Source: Gammaproteobacteria bacterium HGW-Gammaproteobacteria-4
Lineage (GTDB): Bacteria; Pseudomonadota; Gammaproteobacteria; Xanthomonadales; Xanthomonadaceae
NCBI GenBank assembly: GCA_002839995.1
Contig: PGZC01000020.1
Coordinates: forward strand, 1 to 56,426
DNA length: 56,426 bases
Reading direction: 5' to 3'
How positions within the stretch are numbered: position 1 is the stretch's first letter; each line of letters opens with the position of its first letter. The notes below the pieces were generated by a model, which ran no database searches, had not been told where the DNA came from, and saw nothing but the letters and a program-made list of their open reading frames with translations. Shown here piece by piece: positions 9,398-16,763 of this stretch. A program made the position numbers and the translations under genes.

Positions 9398-9440
9398 GCC
9401 ACCGGCAACGAACGCGTGGCGGCTTCGTGGCCGCGTTGCT

Positions 9441-10844
9441 TTACACCCGCGGTAGCTGCACCCGCGCCAGCAAACCGCCACCCGGCGCATCGTGCAGGGT
9501 GATGTCGCCGCCATGGGCGCGGATCACCGAGCGCGCGATGGCCAGGCCCAATCCGGAGCCGCCGGATTCGCGGCTGCGCGAAGGCTCCAGCCGATAAAAC
9601 GGCTGGAACACGTTGTCGCGTTCCGACTCGGGCACGCCCGGGCCGTGGTCGCGCACGTCGACGATCACTTCGCTCGGGGTCAGGCTAACCGCGATCTCGG
9701 CACTGTGCCCATATTGCTTGGCGTTGTTGATCAGGTTGGTGAACGCGCGCCGGATCGACACCGGCGCGCAGGTGACCCGGACGTTGCGCACGCCGTGCAG
9801 TTCGAACTCCGGCAACTCGGTTTCCAGATCGATGCTCAGTTCGGTCAACAGCGAAACAAAGTCGACCGCTTCGCGGTGCTCGTCGGCTACGCCATCATTG
9901 ATGAAGCGCAGCGTCACGCTGACCATTTCCTCCATGTCGGCAATATCGCGCAGCATCTTGCTGCGCTCCGGGCTGTCGGGAAAAAATTCCACGCGCAAGC
10001 GCAATCGCGTCAGCGGCGTGCGAAAATCATGCGACATCGCCGCCAGCATCCGGGTACGGTCGTCGATGAGGCTCTGGATGCGGTCGCGCATCCCATTGAA
10101 CGCACGCGCCGCCTGCCGTATTTCCAGCGGCCCACTGTCATCCAGTGGCGGCGCATTCCCGATATCGAGCCCCAACGCCTCGGCCGCCTCGCCAAAACGT
10201 GCCAGCCCCGCCAACGGCCGGTTGATCGCGCGCGCGGTGATCGAAAACACCACGATTACCGTCAGCGACAGGCTGAGCAGCAGCCCGGTACTGAAAAACA
10301 GGGGAAACGGCGGCGCTCGAATCCGGGCGTTCATCCACACCCCATCCGACAATTGCACCGAAATCGTCAGTGTTTCGCGGAAGCGAAACCATTGCGCAAC
10401 ACGATTCACGAAAATCGCGCGATTCGCCGCATCATCGTCGCTGGTGAAGCCGAACTGTTCCGCCGGCAGCAGCCGATAATCGGCGAGCACTTGTTCGTCG
10501 ATCTCGGTACCCAAAGCCAAACCCAGCATGCGGCGCACACCGATCGTGTCCTCCTGCGGTGCATGCAACGGATCGACGTCGCTGCGATCGGAAAGACGCA
10601 GGCGAAACCCCTTGCGTTCAACGGTCAAGTCGTTGGCGATTTCCTCGCGCCGATCCTGCGGCAAACGTTCGAACACTTTGGTAAGGGTTGCCAGCTGATC
10701 GACCACGTTCTGCTCGCGGGTCTGGCTGATGCTCGACGCGTTCGCGGCCAGATAGATCGCCAGACCCAACAGATGCGACACCAGCGTACCCACCGCCACC
10801 CGCAACAGCGTGCGTCCGCGCAGACTCGTGGTCAGGCGAATCAC
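9441..10844 (-). CDS. EnvZ-like sensor histidine kinase
   Basis: 467 residues: TM1 at about 13-35, a periplasmic domain of about 145 residues, TM2 at about 183-203, then a HAMP region. The H-box is AMSHDFRTPLTRLRLR with phospho-acceptor His272, and the N-box is NLINNAKQYG. The G boxes are VRDHGPGVPE and GGSGLGLAIARSVIRAHGG. Layout and sequence are of the OmpR-partner (EnvZ/RstB) class. The start is GTG, overlapping the response-regulator stop as GTGA. The signal sensed is not apparent. Confidence 0.92.
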   Translation of the reverse strand: MIRLTTSLRGRTLLRVAVGTLVSHLLGLAIYLAANASSISQTREQNVVDQLATLTKVFERLPQDRREEIANDLTVERKGFRLRLSDRSDVDPLHAPQEDTIGVRRMLGLALGTEIDEQVLADYRLLPAEQFGFTSDDDAANRAIFVNRVAQWFRFRETLTISVQLSDGVWMNARIRAPPFPLFFSTGLLLSLSLTVIVVFSITARAINRPLAGLARFGEAAEALGLDIGNAPPLDDSGPLEIRQAARAFNGMRDRIQSLIDDRTRMLAAMSHDFRTPLTRLRLRVEFFPDSPERSKMLRDIADMEEMVSVTLRFINDGVADEHREAVDFVSLLTELSIDLETELPEFELHGVRNVRVTCAPVSIRRAFTNLINNAKQYGHSAEIAVSLTPSEVIVDVRDHGPGVPESERDNVFQPFYRLEPSRSRESGGSGLGLAIARSVIRAHGGDITLHDAPGGGLLARVQLPRV

Positions 10845-11575
10845 TCGCGAATCACCTTGGCGGTGAAGATATAGCCGGCGCCGCGCACGGTCTGGATCAG
10901 CATCGGGCTGGGATGGGCACCTTCGATCTTCTTGCGCAGACGGCTCACCTGCACGTCGATGGCGCGATCGAACGGCGCGTTGTCGCGATCGCCGCTGCGA
11001 TCGAGCAGGCGATCGCGATCGAGCACCTCACGCGGGTGCTGGACAAAGTTCAACAACAGGTCGAACTCGCCGGGGCTCAATTCGACCTGCCGCCCGCCAT
11101 CGTCGTGCAACGTGCGCGCCGTCGGATCCAGACGCCAGCCGGCAAAACGAAAACTCCCGCTTTCGCCTTTCAGTTCCGGCAACGTCTCGCCCGGCCGCGT
11201 ACGCCGCAGCACGGCGCGGATGCGCGCCACCAGCTCGCGCGGCTCGAACGGCTTGGTGATGTAGTCGTCGGCACCCAATTCCAGACCAATGATGCGTTCC
11301 AGGTTGTCGCTGCGCGCCGTCAACATGATGATCGGCACATCGGATTCCGCACGCAGCACCCGGCACAGTTGGGTCCCGTCTTCGCCGGGCAGCATCAGGT
11401 CGAGAATCACCAGATCGATACGGTGCGCCGCAAGGACCGCGCGCATCTGGCCGCCGTCGGCCGCAGTATGCACAGTGAAGCCGTGTTCGCCGAGGTAACG
11501 CGACAGCAGGTCGCGGATGTCGAGATCGTCATCCACGACCAATAGCGTGACGCCCGATTCTGCGGTTTTGCTCAT
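10841..11575 (-). CDS. OmpR-family response regulator
   Basis: 244 residues. The receiver domain has the acidic pocket LLVVDDD (11-17) and phospho-acceptor Asp59 in LVILDLMLPGEDG. The conserved LTARSD and GADDYITKPFEPREL follow. The C-terminal OmpR/PhoB winged helix (about 140-240) ends in SRLRKKIE and TVRGAGYIF. It should bind DNA directly and is the cognate partner of the overlapping kinase. The ATG at 11575 follows GGGA by 6 nt. It starts 68 bp after asnB on the same strand; a perfect 10-bp inverted repeat lies in that gap. Confidence 0.93.
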   Translation of the reverse strand: MSKTAESGVTLLVVDDDLDIRDLLSRYLGEHGFTVHTAADGGQMRAVLAAHRIDLVILDLMLPGEDGTQLCRVLRAESDVPIIMLTARSDNLERIIGLELGADDYITKPFEPRELVARIRAVLRRTRPGETLPELKGESGSFRFAGWRLDPTARTLHDDGGRQVELSPGEFDLLLNFVQHPREVLDRDRLLDRSGDRDNAPFDRAIDVQVSRLRKKIEGAHPSPMLIQTVRGAGYIFTAKVIRE

Positions 11576-11590
11576 GCGTCCCGACCGGTT

Positions 11591-11624
11591 GGCGATGCCC
11601 GATTGTAACCGACCGGGCATCGCC
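11591..11624 (-). promoter_or_regulatory. Inverted repeat with -10-like loop upstream of the response regulator
   Basis: Perfect 10-bp arms GGCGATGCCC (11591-11600) and GGGCATCGCC (11615-11624) enclose 14 bp. On the minus strand the loop contains TACAAT, a good -10 hexamer, 15-25 bp before the response-regulator ATG. No T-run follows, so it is a poor intrinsic terminator. It could be an operator over a promoter, or a processing or stabilising hairpin between asnB and the two-component genes. No convincing -35 was found. Confidence 0.45.
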
Positions 11625-11643
11625 GCCATCATCGGACTACGAC

Positions 11644-13317
11644 TCAAGTCGTGGCATGCACGTGCACACCCGCGACCGCGCGACCGGACGGATCGGCAGC
11701 ACCGGCAAAACTCGGATCCCAGGCGATCGCCGCCGCCGACGAGCAAGCGATCGACGGACCGCCGGGCACCGTTGCCGCGCAGACATCGCCCGGATAGCAG
11801 CGCTCGAACAGGCGCCGATACAACAACGCCTCCTTGGTGGTCGGCGGGTTGACCGGAAAACTCTCCGCCGCCAGCGCCAACGCCTCGTCGCTGACCTGCG
11901 CATTGGCCCAGGCGCGCAGCGAATCGATCCAGCCGTAGCCGACGCCATCGCTGAACTGTTCCTTCTGGCGCAGACGGATCGCATCGGGAAGCACGCCGTC
12001 GAACGCCTCGCGCAGGATCGCCTTTTCCATTCCCCCGGGCTTGACCCGCTTGTGCTCGGCATCGATCGCCATCGCCAGATCGAGAAACTCCAGGTCCAGG
12101 AACGGCACCCTGGCCTCGATGCCCCACGCCGCCATCGACTTGTTGGCGCGCAGGCAATCGTACAGATGCAGGTTGGAAATCTTGCGCACGGTTTCCTCAT
12201 GGAACGCTTCCGCCGATGGCGCCTTGTGGAAGTACAGATAGCCGCCGAAAATTTCGTCCGCGCCCTCGCCCGACAGCACCATCTTGATGCCCATGGCACG
12301 GATTCGCCGGGCCAGCAGGTACATCGGCGTGGACGCGCGGATGGTGGTGACATCGTAGGTTTCGATGTGCCGGATCACCTCGGGCAGGGCGTCGATGCCC
12401 TCTTCCACCGTGAAGTGGAACTCGTGATGCGCGGTACCCAGCGCATCGGCTGCGATGCGCGCCGCCGCCAGATCCGGCGATCCGGCCAGGCCGATCGCGA
12501 ACGAATGCAGGCGCGGCCACCAGGCCTCGCTGCGGCCATCGTCCTCGACCCGTTGCCGTGCGAACTGCGCCGCACAGGCGGCGACCAACGACGAATCCAG
12601 GCCACCCGACAGCAACACGCCGTAGGGCACATCGCACATCAACTGGCGTCGCACCGCCTGTTCCAGGCCCGCGCGCAACGCCGTGGCATCGTTGCCGTTG
12701 CCCTTGGTCGCGCTGTATTGGGTCCACGCATTGGACCGGTACGGGCGCACCACACCCTCGCGGCTGTCGAGGTAATGCCCCGGCGGGAATACCTCGATTT
12801 GCGGACACACACCGACCAGCGATTTCATTTCCGAAGCCACCCACAGCCGGCCCTGCTCGTCCCGGCCCTGATACAGCGGGCACACGCCGATCGGGTCGCG
12901 TGCGATCAGGTAGCGGTCCTGCCCGGCATCGTAGAGGGCAAACGCAAAAATGCCGTTGAGCTGCGACAGAAAGCCGACGCCCTGCTCCAGATACAGCGCG
13001 TTGATCACCTCGCAATCGGACGCGGTCTGGAACGCATACGGCTGCTGCAAACCCGCTTCCAGCGCCTTGTGGTTGTAGATCTCGCCATTCACCGCCAAGG
13101 CCAGACGGCCATCGGCAGAACGCAGCGGTTGCGCGCCGTGATCGACATCGACGATGGCCAGGCGCTCATGTACCAGCAACGCATGCGGTGCGGCATATAC
13201 CCCGCTCCAGTCCGGGCCGCGATGCCGCTGCAAGCGCGAACGATCCAGCGCCAGCGGCCGCAACGGCAGCAAATCGGCAGCAGGGCGCAGATCGAAAATA
13301 CCGAGTATCGAACACAT
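11644..13317 (-). CDS. asnB: Asparagine synthase B, glutamine-hydrolysing
   Basis: 557 residues, the usual AsnB length. The mature N-terminus is Cys2 (MCSILGIFD), the glutaminase nucleophile, followed by an Ntn glutaminase domain (RHRGPDWSG, LAVNGEIYNH). The synthetase domain has the PPi-loop SGGLDSS (237-243) and binds ATP and aspartate. It makes asparagine, AMP and PPi from aspartate, glutamine and ATP. The ATG at 13317 follows GGAG by about 8 nt; upstream in-frame codons belong to leader RNA. The gene is preceded by a leader peptide rich in Asn codons and a terminator hairpin (13337-13522). The OmpR/EnvZ-like pair follows on the same strand. Confidence 0.95.
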   Translation of the reverse strand: MCSILGIFDLRPAADLLPLRPLALDRSRLQRHRGPDWSGVYAAPHALLVHERLAIVDVDHGAQPLRSADGRLALAVNGEIYNHKALEAGLQQPYAFQTASDCEVINALYLEQGVGFLSQLNGIFAFALYDAGQDRYLIARDPIGVCPLYQGRDEQGRLWVASEMKSLVGVCPQIEVFPPGHYLDSREGVVRPYRSNAWTQYSATKGNGNDATALRAGLEQAVRRQLMCDVPYGVLLSGGLDSSLVAACAAQFARQRVEDDGRSEAWWPRLHSFAIGLAGSPDLAAARIAADALGTAHHEFHFTVEEGIDALPEVIRHIETYDVTTIRASTPMYLLARRIRAMGIKMVLSGEGADEIFGGYLYFHKAPSAEAFHEETVRKISNLHLYDCLRANKSMAAWGIEARVPFLDLEFLDLAMAIDAEHKRVKPGGMEKAILREAFDGVLPDAIRLRQKEQFSDGVGYGWIDSLRAWANAQVSDEALALAAESFPVNPPTTKEALLYRRLFERCYPGDVCAATVPGGPSIACSSAAAIAWDPSFAGAADPSGRAVAGVHVHATT

Positions 13318-13336
13318 GTGGAAATCTCCAGGGCCA

Positions 13337-13370
13337 GAAATGCAAACGGCCCGCTGTGCAGAGCGGGCCG
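13337..13370 (-). terminator. Attenuator terminator in the asnB leader
   Basis: Perfect 9-bp hairpin CGGCCCGCT-CTGCAC-AGCGGGCCG on the minus strand (13370 to 13347), followed by TTTGCATTTC (13346-13337), a modest U-rich tract. It ends 19 bp before the asnB ATG and lies 27 bp beyond the leader-peptide stop, so it can only terminate transcripts before asnB. Its 5' arm is complementary over 8 bp to a segment inside the leader ORF (13406-13413), which could form the competing antiterminator. Confidence 0.8.
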
Positions 13371-13396
13371 GTAAGGGTGAAGCGTTGATGCAGCAA

Positions 13397-13522
13397 CTAA
13401 GCGGTCGGCCCGCGCGATGGTGGTCGACGATTATTATTGTTGTCGACGCGCGCAACGGTTGCGTCCGCGGCACGTAGCGCGGCGGCAATCGAAGCGGCGG
13501 GAATGGTGGCAAACGCAGGCAT
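13397..13522 (-). CDS. asnB leader peptide with four consecutive Asn codons
   Basis: A 41-residue ORF, MPAFATIPAASIAAALRAAD at the start and VARVDNNNNRRPPSRGPTA at the end, stop TAG. Residues 28-31 are encoded AAC AAT AAT AAT (13441-13430). AAT is uncommon in this GC-rich DNA, so the run stands out. No Shine-Dalgarno sequence precedes the ATG, but a -10/-35 pair upstream places the transcript start at about the ATG, suggesting leaderless translation. An in-frame ATG at 13534 lies inside the -10 hexamer and is unlikely to be used. The peptide itself probably has no function beyond ribosome positioning. Confidence 0.78.
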   Translation of the reverse strand: MPAFATIPAASIAAALRAADATVARVDNNNNRRPPSRGPTA

Positions 13523-13529
13523 GGCAGCG

Positions 13530-13558
13530 ACCATAGCGCAGTTGCCGCGTTGCGTAAA
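13530..13558 (-). promoter_or_regulatory. Candidate promoter of the asnB leader
   Basis: Minus strand: -35 TTTACG (13558-13553), 17-bp spacer, -10 TATGGT (13535-13530), each 4/6 to the sigma-70 consensus. The expected start is 7-8 nt downstream, at the C or A of CATG (13523/13522), i.e. at or one base before the leader-peptide ATG. The -35 begins only 7 bp after the T-run of the tRNA-Arg terminator, so the promoter fills the whole gap. Confidence 0.55.
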
Positions 13559-13564
13559 GAGGCG

Positions 13565-13593
13565 AAAAAAAGGGCCTGATCGAAATCAGACCC
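13565..13593 (-). terminator. Intrinsic terminator of tRNA-Arg
   Basis: Minus strand: GGGTCTGAT-TTCG-ATCAGGCCC (13593-13572; 9-bp stem with one G-U pair), followed by seven T (13571-13565). It lies 12 bp after the tRNA 3' end. It separates the tRNA transcript from the asnB leader, so asnB needs its own promoter. Confidence 0.9.
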
Positions 13594-13604
13594 TTCCGTC
13601 ATCA

Positions 13605-13681
13605 TGGTGCGCCCGGAGAGATTCGAACTCCCGACCCCCAAGTTCGTAGCCTGGTGCTCTATCCAGCTGAGCTACGGGCGC
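13605..13681 (-). tRNA. tRNA-Arg (anticodon ACG)
   Basis: 77 nt including an encoded CCA. The acceptor GCGCCCG pairs with CGGGCGC, the D-arm is AGCTCAGCTGGATAGAGC, and the anticodon stem-loop is CCAGG-CTACGAA-CTTGG with anticodon ACG (read as ICG). The T-arm is GTCGGGAGTTCGAATCTC. It is followed by an intrinsic terminator. Confidence 0.97.
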
Positions 13682-13764
13682 ATTGTCATTTCAATTTCAA
13701 GCGGTGCATTTTAACGTGCCACGGCCTGCTGAACACGTTTTGCTGCACACGACCGGTTCACGAT

Positions 13765-13799
13765 CCCGGGTTACGGCCTGCGGCCTAACTCGGGCTACG
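13765..13799. repeat. Dispersed CCCGGGTT...CGGGCTAC repeat, copy 1
   Basis: Imperfect palindrome CCCGGGTTACGGCCTGCGGCC followed by TAACTCGGGCTACG, upstream of liuC. A second copy in reverse orientation lies at 44347-44384. Such short GC-rich palindromes are common intergenic repeats in Xanthomonadales; a function is not evident. Confidence 0.7.
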
Positions 13800-13945
13800 C
13801 TACCGGCGCGTCAAGCCGCCATTATCATCGATTCGGCGCGAAGGCGTCAATGCCTGTGTGCGCGATTGTTCGTCGCGGGTGAATGCTCGGGCGCGTCATC
13901 GCATGGCAGCGGGCGATACAATCGTGCTTTGCCCGACGTCCACCC

Positions 13946-14743
13946 ATGCCCAAGCCTTCCCACATCGAACAGCAAACCCGCGACCGCGTGCGCTGGATCA
14001 CGCTGGATCGCCCGCAGCTGCACAACGCGTTCGACGCCGAACTGATTGCCGGCCTGACCGAAGCCCTGCATCGCGCCGATGCCGACCCGGAGATACGCGC
14101 GGTGGTGCTGAGCGGCAACGGCGGTACATTTTCGGCCGGCGCCGACCTGAACTGGATGCGTGCCATGGCCGCTGCCAGCGAAGCCGAGAACCGCGAGGAT
14201 TCGCTGAAGTTGGCCGCATTGATGCACACGCTCAACTTTCTCGGCAAACCGACCATCGCCCGCGTCAACGGCGCCGCCTACGGTGGCGGTGTAGGGCTCA
14301 TCGCCTGCTGCGATATCGCGATCGGCGTCAGCGGCGCAAAGTTCGCACTGTCCGAAGTCAAGCTCGGCCTGGTGCCGGCGGTGATATCGCCCTATGTGGT
14401 TGCAGCGATCGGTGCCCGCGCCGCACGCCGCGCCTTCATCACCGGCGAAGTGTTCGATGCCGAACAAGCGCTGGCCATGGGCCTGCTGCACGAATGCGTC
14501 GCTGCCGAAGCGCTGGACGAAGCGGTCGAGCGCGCCCTGCACTGGCTGCACAAAGGCGGCCCGGCGGCGCAGGCGCAAGCCAAGCAACTGGCGTTGGCGA
14601 TGGCCGGGATGCACGCCGAAGCGCAGCAGCGCATCGATGCCGACAACGCACGGCTGATCGCCCGCTTGCGGGTTTCCGCCGAAGGCCAGCACGGACTGGC
14701 CGCCTTTCTCGACAAACGCGCGCCCGACTGGGCGAACCGCTGA
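13946..14743 (+). CDS. liuC: Methylglutaconyl-CoA hydratase (enoyl-CoA hydratase family)
   Basis: 265 residues of the crotonase fold. The oxyanion-hole segments are RPQLHNAFDAELI, GTFSAGADLNWMR and VNGAAYGGGVGLIACCDIAI; ALSEVKLGLVPAVISPYV follows. Family membership alone would allow other enoyl-CoA hydratases, but direct linkage to methylcrotonyl-CoA carboxylase alpha and HMG-CoA lyase assigns it to leucine catabolism: hydration of 3-methylglutaconyl-CoA to HMG-CoA. The start at 13946 is chosen by family alignment; there is no clear Shine-Dalgarno. A possible -10 TACAAT lies at 13917-13922 with a weak -35. Confidence 0.88.
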   Translation: MPKPSHIEQQTRDRVRWITLDRPQLHNAFDAELIAGLTEALHRADADPEIRAVVLSGNGGTFSAGADLNWMRAMAAASEAENREDSLKLAALMHTLNFLGKPTIARVNGAAYGGGVGLIACCDIAIGVSGAKFALSEVKLGLVPAVISPYVVAAIGARAARRAFITGEVFDAEQALAMGLLHECVAAEALDEAVERALHWLHKGGPAAQAQAKQLALAMAGMHAEAQQRIDADNARLIARLRVSAEGQHGLAAFLDKRAPDWANR

Positions 14744-14768
14744 ATGCAGCCCGCAAACAGGACACCTC

Positions 14769-16763
14769 ATGTTCGACACCCTGCTGATCGCCAATCGCGG
14801 TGAAATCGCCTGTCGCGTCATCCGTAGCTGCCGCCGCCTCGGGGTGCGCACGGTCGCGGTATTTTCCGAAGCCGATGCCGGCGCCCAGCACGTGCGTCTG
14901 GCCGATGAAGCGCATTGCATCGGCGGTCCGGCGCCGGCCGATTCGTACCTGCGCGGCGACGCCATCATCGCGGTGGCGCTGCAAACCGGCGCGCAGGCGA
15001 TCCATCCGGGTTACGGCTTTTTGTCGGAAAACGCCGACTTCGCCGAAGCGGTCGAACGCGCCGGCCTGGTGTTCGTCGGCCCGAGTGCCGCCTCGATGCG
15101 CACGATGGGTTCCAAGGCCGGTGCCAAGGACCTGATGCATGCCGCCGGTGTCCCGGTTGTTCCCGGCTATACCGGCGCCGAGCAGTCGCCCGAACACCTG
15201 GCACAGCAGGCGCAGCGCATCGGCTTTCCGCTGATGATCAAGGCGGCGCACGGCGGCGGTGGCAAGGGCATGCGCATCGTGCGCGACGCCGCGCAGTTTG
15301 CCGCTGCCCTCGCCTCGTGTCAGCGCGAGGCGCAAAGCGCGTTCGGTCGCGATCGCATGCTGCTGGAACGCTATATCGAACAACCGCGCCATATCGAGAT
15401 GCAGATTTTCGCCGACAGCCACGGCAATGCGATCCACCTGGGCGAGCGCGAGTGTTCGGCGCAACGCCGCTACCAGAAGGTGCTTGAAGAATCGCCATCG
15501 CCATTCCTCGACGACACGTCGCGCCGGCGCATGGGCGAAGCCGCGGTGATGGCCGCGCGCGCCATCGACTACCGCAACGCCGGCACCGTCGAGTTCATCG
15601 TCAATGCCGATGGTGGCTTCTACTTCATGGAGATCAACACACGCCTGCAGGTGGAACACCCGGTCACCGAAATGGTCACCGGCCTGGATCTGGTCGAATG
15701 GCAGTTGCGTGTCGCCTGCGGCGAGCCGCTGCCGGCGTTGAGCGTGGCGAGCAGCGGCCACGCGATCGAAGTGCGCCTGTATGCCGAAGACCCGGAGCGC
15801 GAATTCCTGCCCGGCTCGGGCCGGCTCGACACGCTGCGCCTGCCCGGCACGCAGCCGGGCGTGCGTGTCGATTCGGGCGTCGTCCAGGGCGATACCGTCA
15901 GCGTGCACTACGACCCGATGATCGCCAAGCTGATCGTGCATGGCGCCGATCGCAGCGAAGCATTGGCGCGAATGGCCGATGCGCTGGCCGATTGCGAAGT
16001 GGTTGGGCCAAGCAGTAACATCGCCTTTCTCGAACGCCTGATCCGCCACCCCCGCGTGCGCGATGCCAACATCGATACCGGCTACCTCGACCAGCATCTG
16101 GATGAAGTGCTGCCGACCCCGGCGCCGCCCAGCGCGATGCAACTTGCCCTGTGCGCCGGAGCCGCGCTGCTGGCCGACGAGCGGCTCGCGATGCAGCAGG
16201 CCCATCGCAGCAGCGAGCCGGATTCGCCGTGGGCGATGGCCGATGGCTGGCGCCTGGGCCACGCCAGCTACCGCATCCTCGGCCTTGCCCATCGCGGCGA
16301 ACGCTACGTGTTGACCTGCCACGGCAGCGCCGGCAGTTACGCGATCGAATGGGCCGGAACGCAATGCCGGATCGAGGCCGCGCAATTCGCCGGCCACTGG
16401 CTCAGCGCGCGCATCGACGGCGTCGCTTTGCGGGTACGCGCACATGCCGACAGCACCGCAGTGTTCATCCATGATGGCGAACATCGCCTGCAACTGGCGC
16501 GGGTGCATCCGTTCCATTTCGATGAAGACGAGACCTTGCACACCGGCAATCGCGTACCCGCACCGATGCCGGGCAAACTGATCGTGCTGCGAGTCGCAGT
16601 CGGCGATGCGGTCGAACAGGGCCAGGAGGTCGCGGTGATGGAGGCGATGAAGATGGAATTGAGCCTGACGGCACCACGTGCCGGTGTCGTGGCGGAAGTG
16701 CGGGTCGCGGTCGGCGAGTTCGTCGATGCCGATGTCGCCCTGATCGTGCTGGAGGTTGCGTGA
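14769..16763 (+). CDS. liuD: 3-methylcrotonyl-CoA carboxylase, biotin-containing alpha subunit
   Basis: 664 residues. The biotin carboxylase N-terminus is FDTLLIANRGEIACRVIRSC, and the ATP-grasp domain has KAAHGGGGKGMRIV and the FMEINTRLQVEHPVTE motif. A middle linking domain follows. The C-terminal biotin carboxyl carrier domain carries EAMKM with biotinyl-Lys628. It carboxylates biotin for transfer to 3-methylcrotonyl-CoA by a beta subunit, which is not in the window. It starts 26 bp after liuC, and its stop overlaps liuE, so this is one operon. Confidence 0.93.
   Translation: MFDTLLIANRGEIACRVIRSCRRLGVRTVAVFSEADAGAQHVRLADEAHCIGGPAPADSYLRGDAIIAVALQTGAQAIHPGYGFLSENADFAEAVERAGLVFVGPSAASMRTMGSKAGAKDLMHAAGVPVVPGYTGAEQSPEHLAQQAQRIGFPLMIKAAHGGGGKGMRIVRDAAQFAAALASCQREAQSAFGRDRMLLERYIEQPRHIEMQIFADSHGNAIHLGERECSAQRRYQKVLEESPSPFLDDTSRRRMGEAAVMAARAIDYRNAGTVEFIVNADGGFYFMEINTRLQVEHPVTEMVTGLDLVEWQLRVACGEPLPALSVASSGHAIEVRLYAEDPEREFLPGSGRLDTLRLPGTQPGVRVDSGVVQGDTVSVHYDPMIAKLIVHGADRSEALARMADALADCEVVGPSSNIAFLERLIRHPRVRDANIDTGYLDQHLDEVLPTPAPPSAMQLALCAGAALLADERLAMQQAHRSSEPDSPWAMADGWRLGHASYRILGLAHRGERYVLTCHGSAGSYAIEWAGTQCRIEAAQFAGHWLSARIDGVALRVRAHADSTAVFIHDGEHRLQLARVHPFHFDEDETLHTGNRVPAPMPGKLIVLRVAVGDAVEQGQEVAVMEAMKMELSLTAPRAGVVAEVRVAVGEFVDADVALIVLEVA

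Larger units (their letters stand above)
13337..13522 (-). promoter_or_regulatory. Asparagine-responsive transcription attenuator of asnB (leader RNA)
   Basis: Read on the minus strand. Segment 1 (13447-13442, GTCGAC) and the following GTCGAC (13428-13423) can pair, with the Asn codons in the loop; flanking GCGCG and CGCGC extend this stem into segment 2. Segment 2 is GCGGGCCG (13413-13406), segment 3 is CGGCCCGC (13370-13363), and segment 4 is the terminator 3' arm. Segments 2 and 3 are perfectly complementary over 8 G-C pairs. The last Asn codon lies 16 nt before segment 2, and the stop codon lies 6 nt after it. A ribosome stalled at Asn would free segment 2 (antitermination); one reaching the stop would cover it (termination). 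The mechanism is inferred from geometry. Confidence 0.8.

Noticed and set aside
9398-9440. Possible bidirectional terminator between rluB and the kinase gene (GCAACG...CGTTGC)
   Set aside because: The arms pair only in short interrupted blocks and the T-run is three bases; not enough to call.
13397-13641. Alternative minus-strand frame through the asnB leader reading TTIIIVDHH, suggestive of a Thr/Ile leader
   Set aside because: That frame has no start between the tRNA and the motif, runs through tRNA-Arg, and does not stop near the attenuator. The Asn frame has a start and stop placed as attenuation requires.
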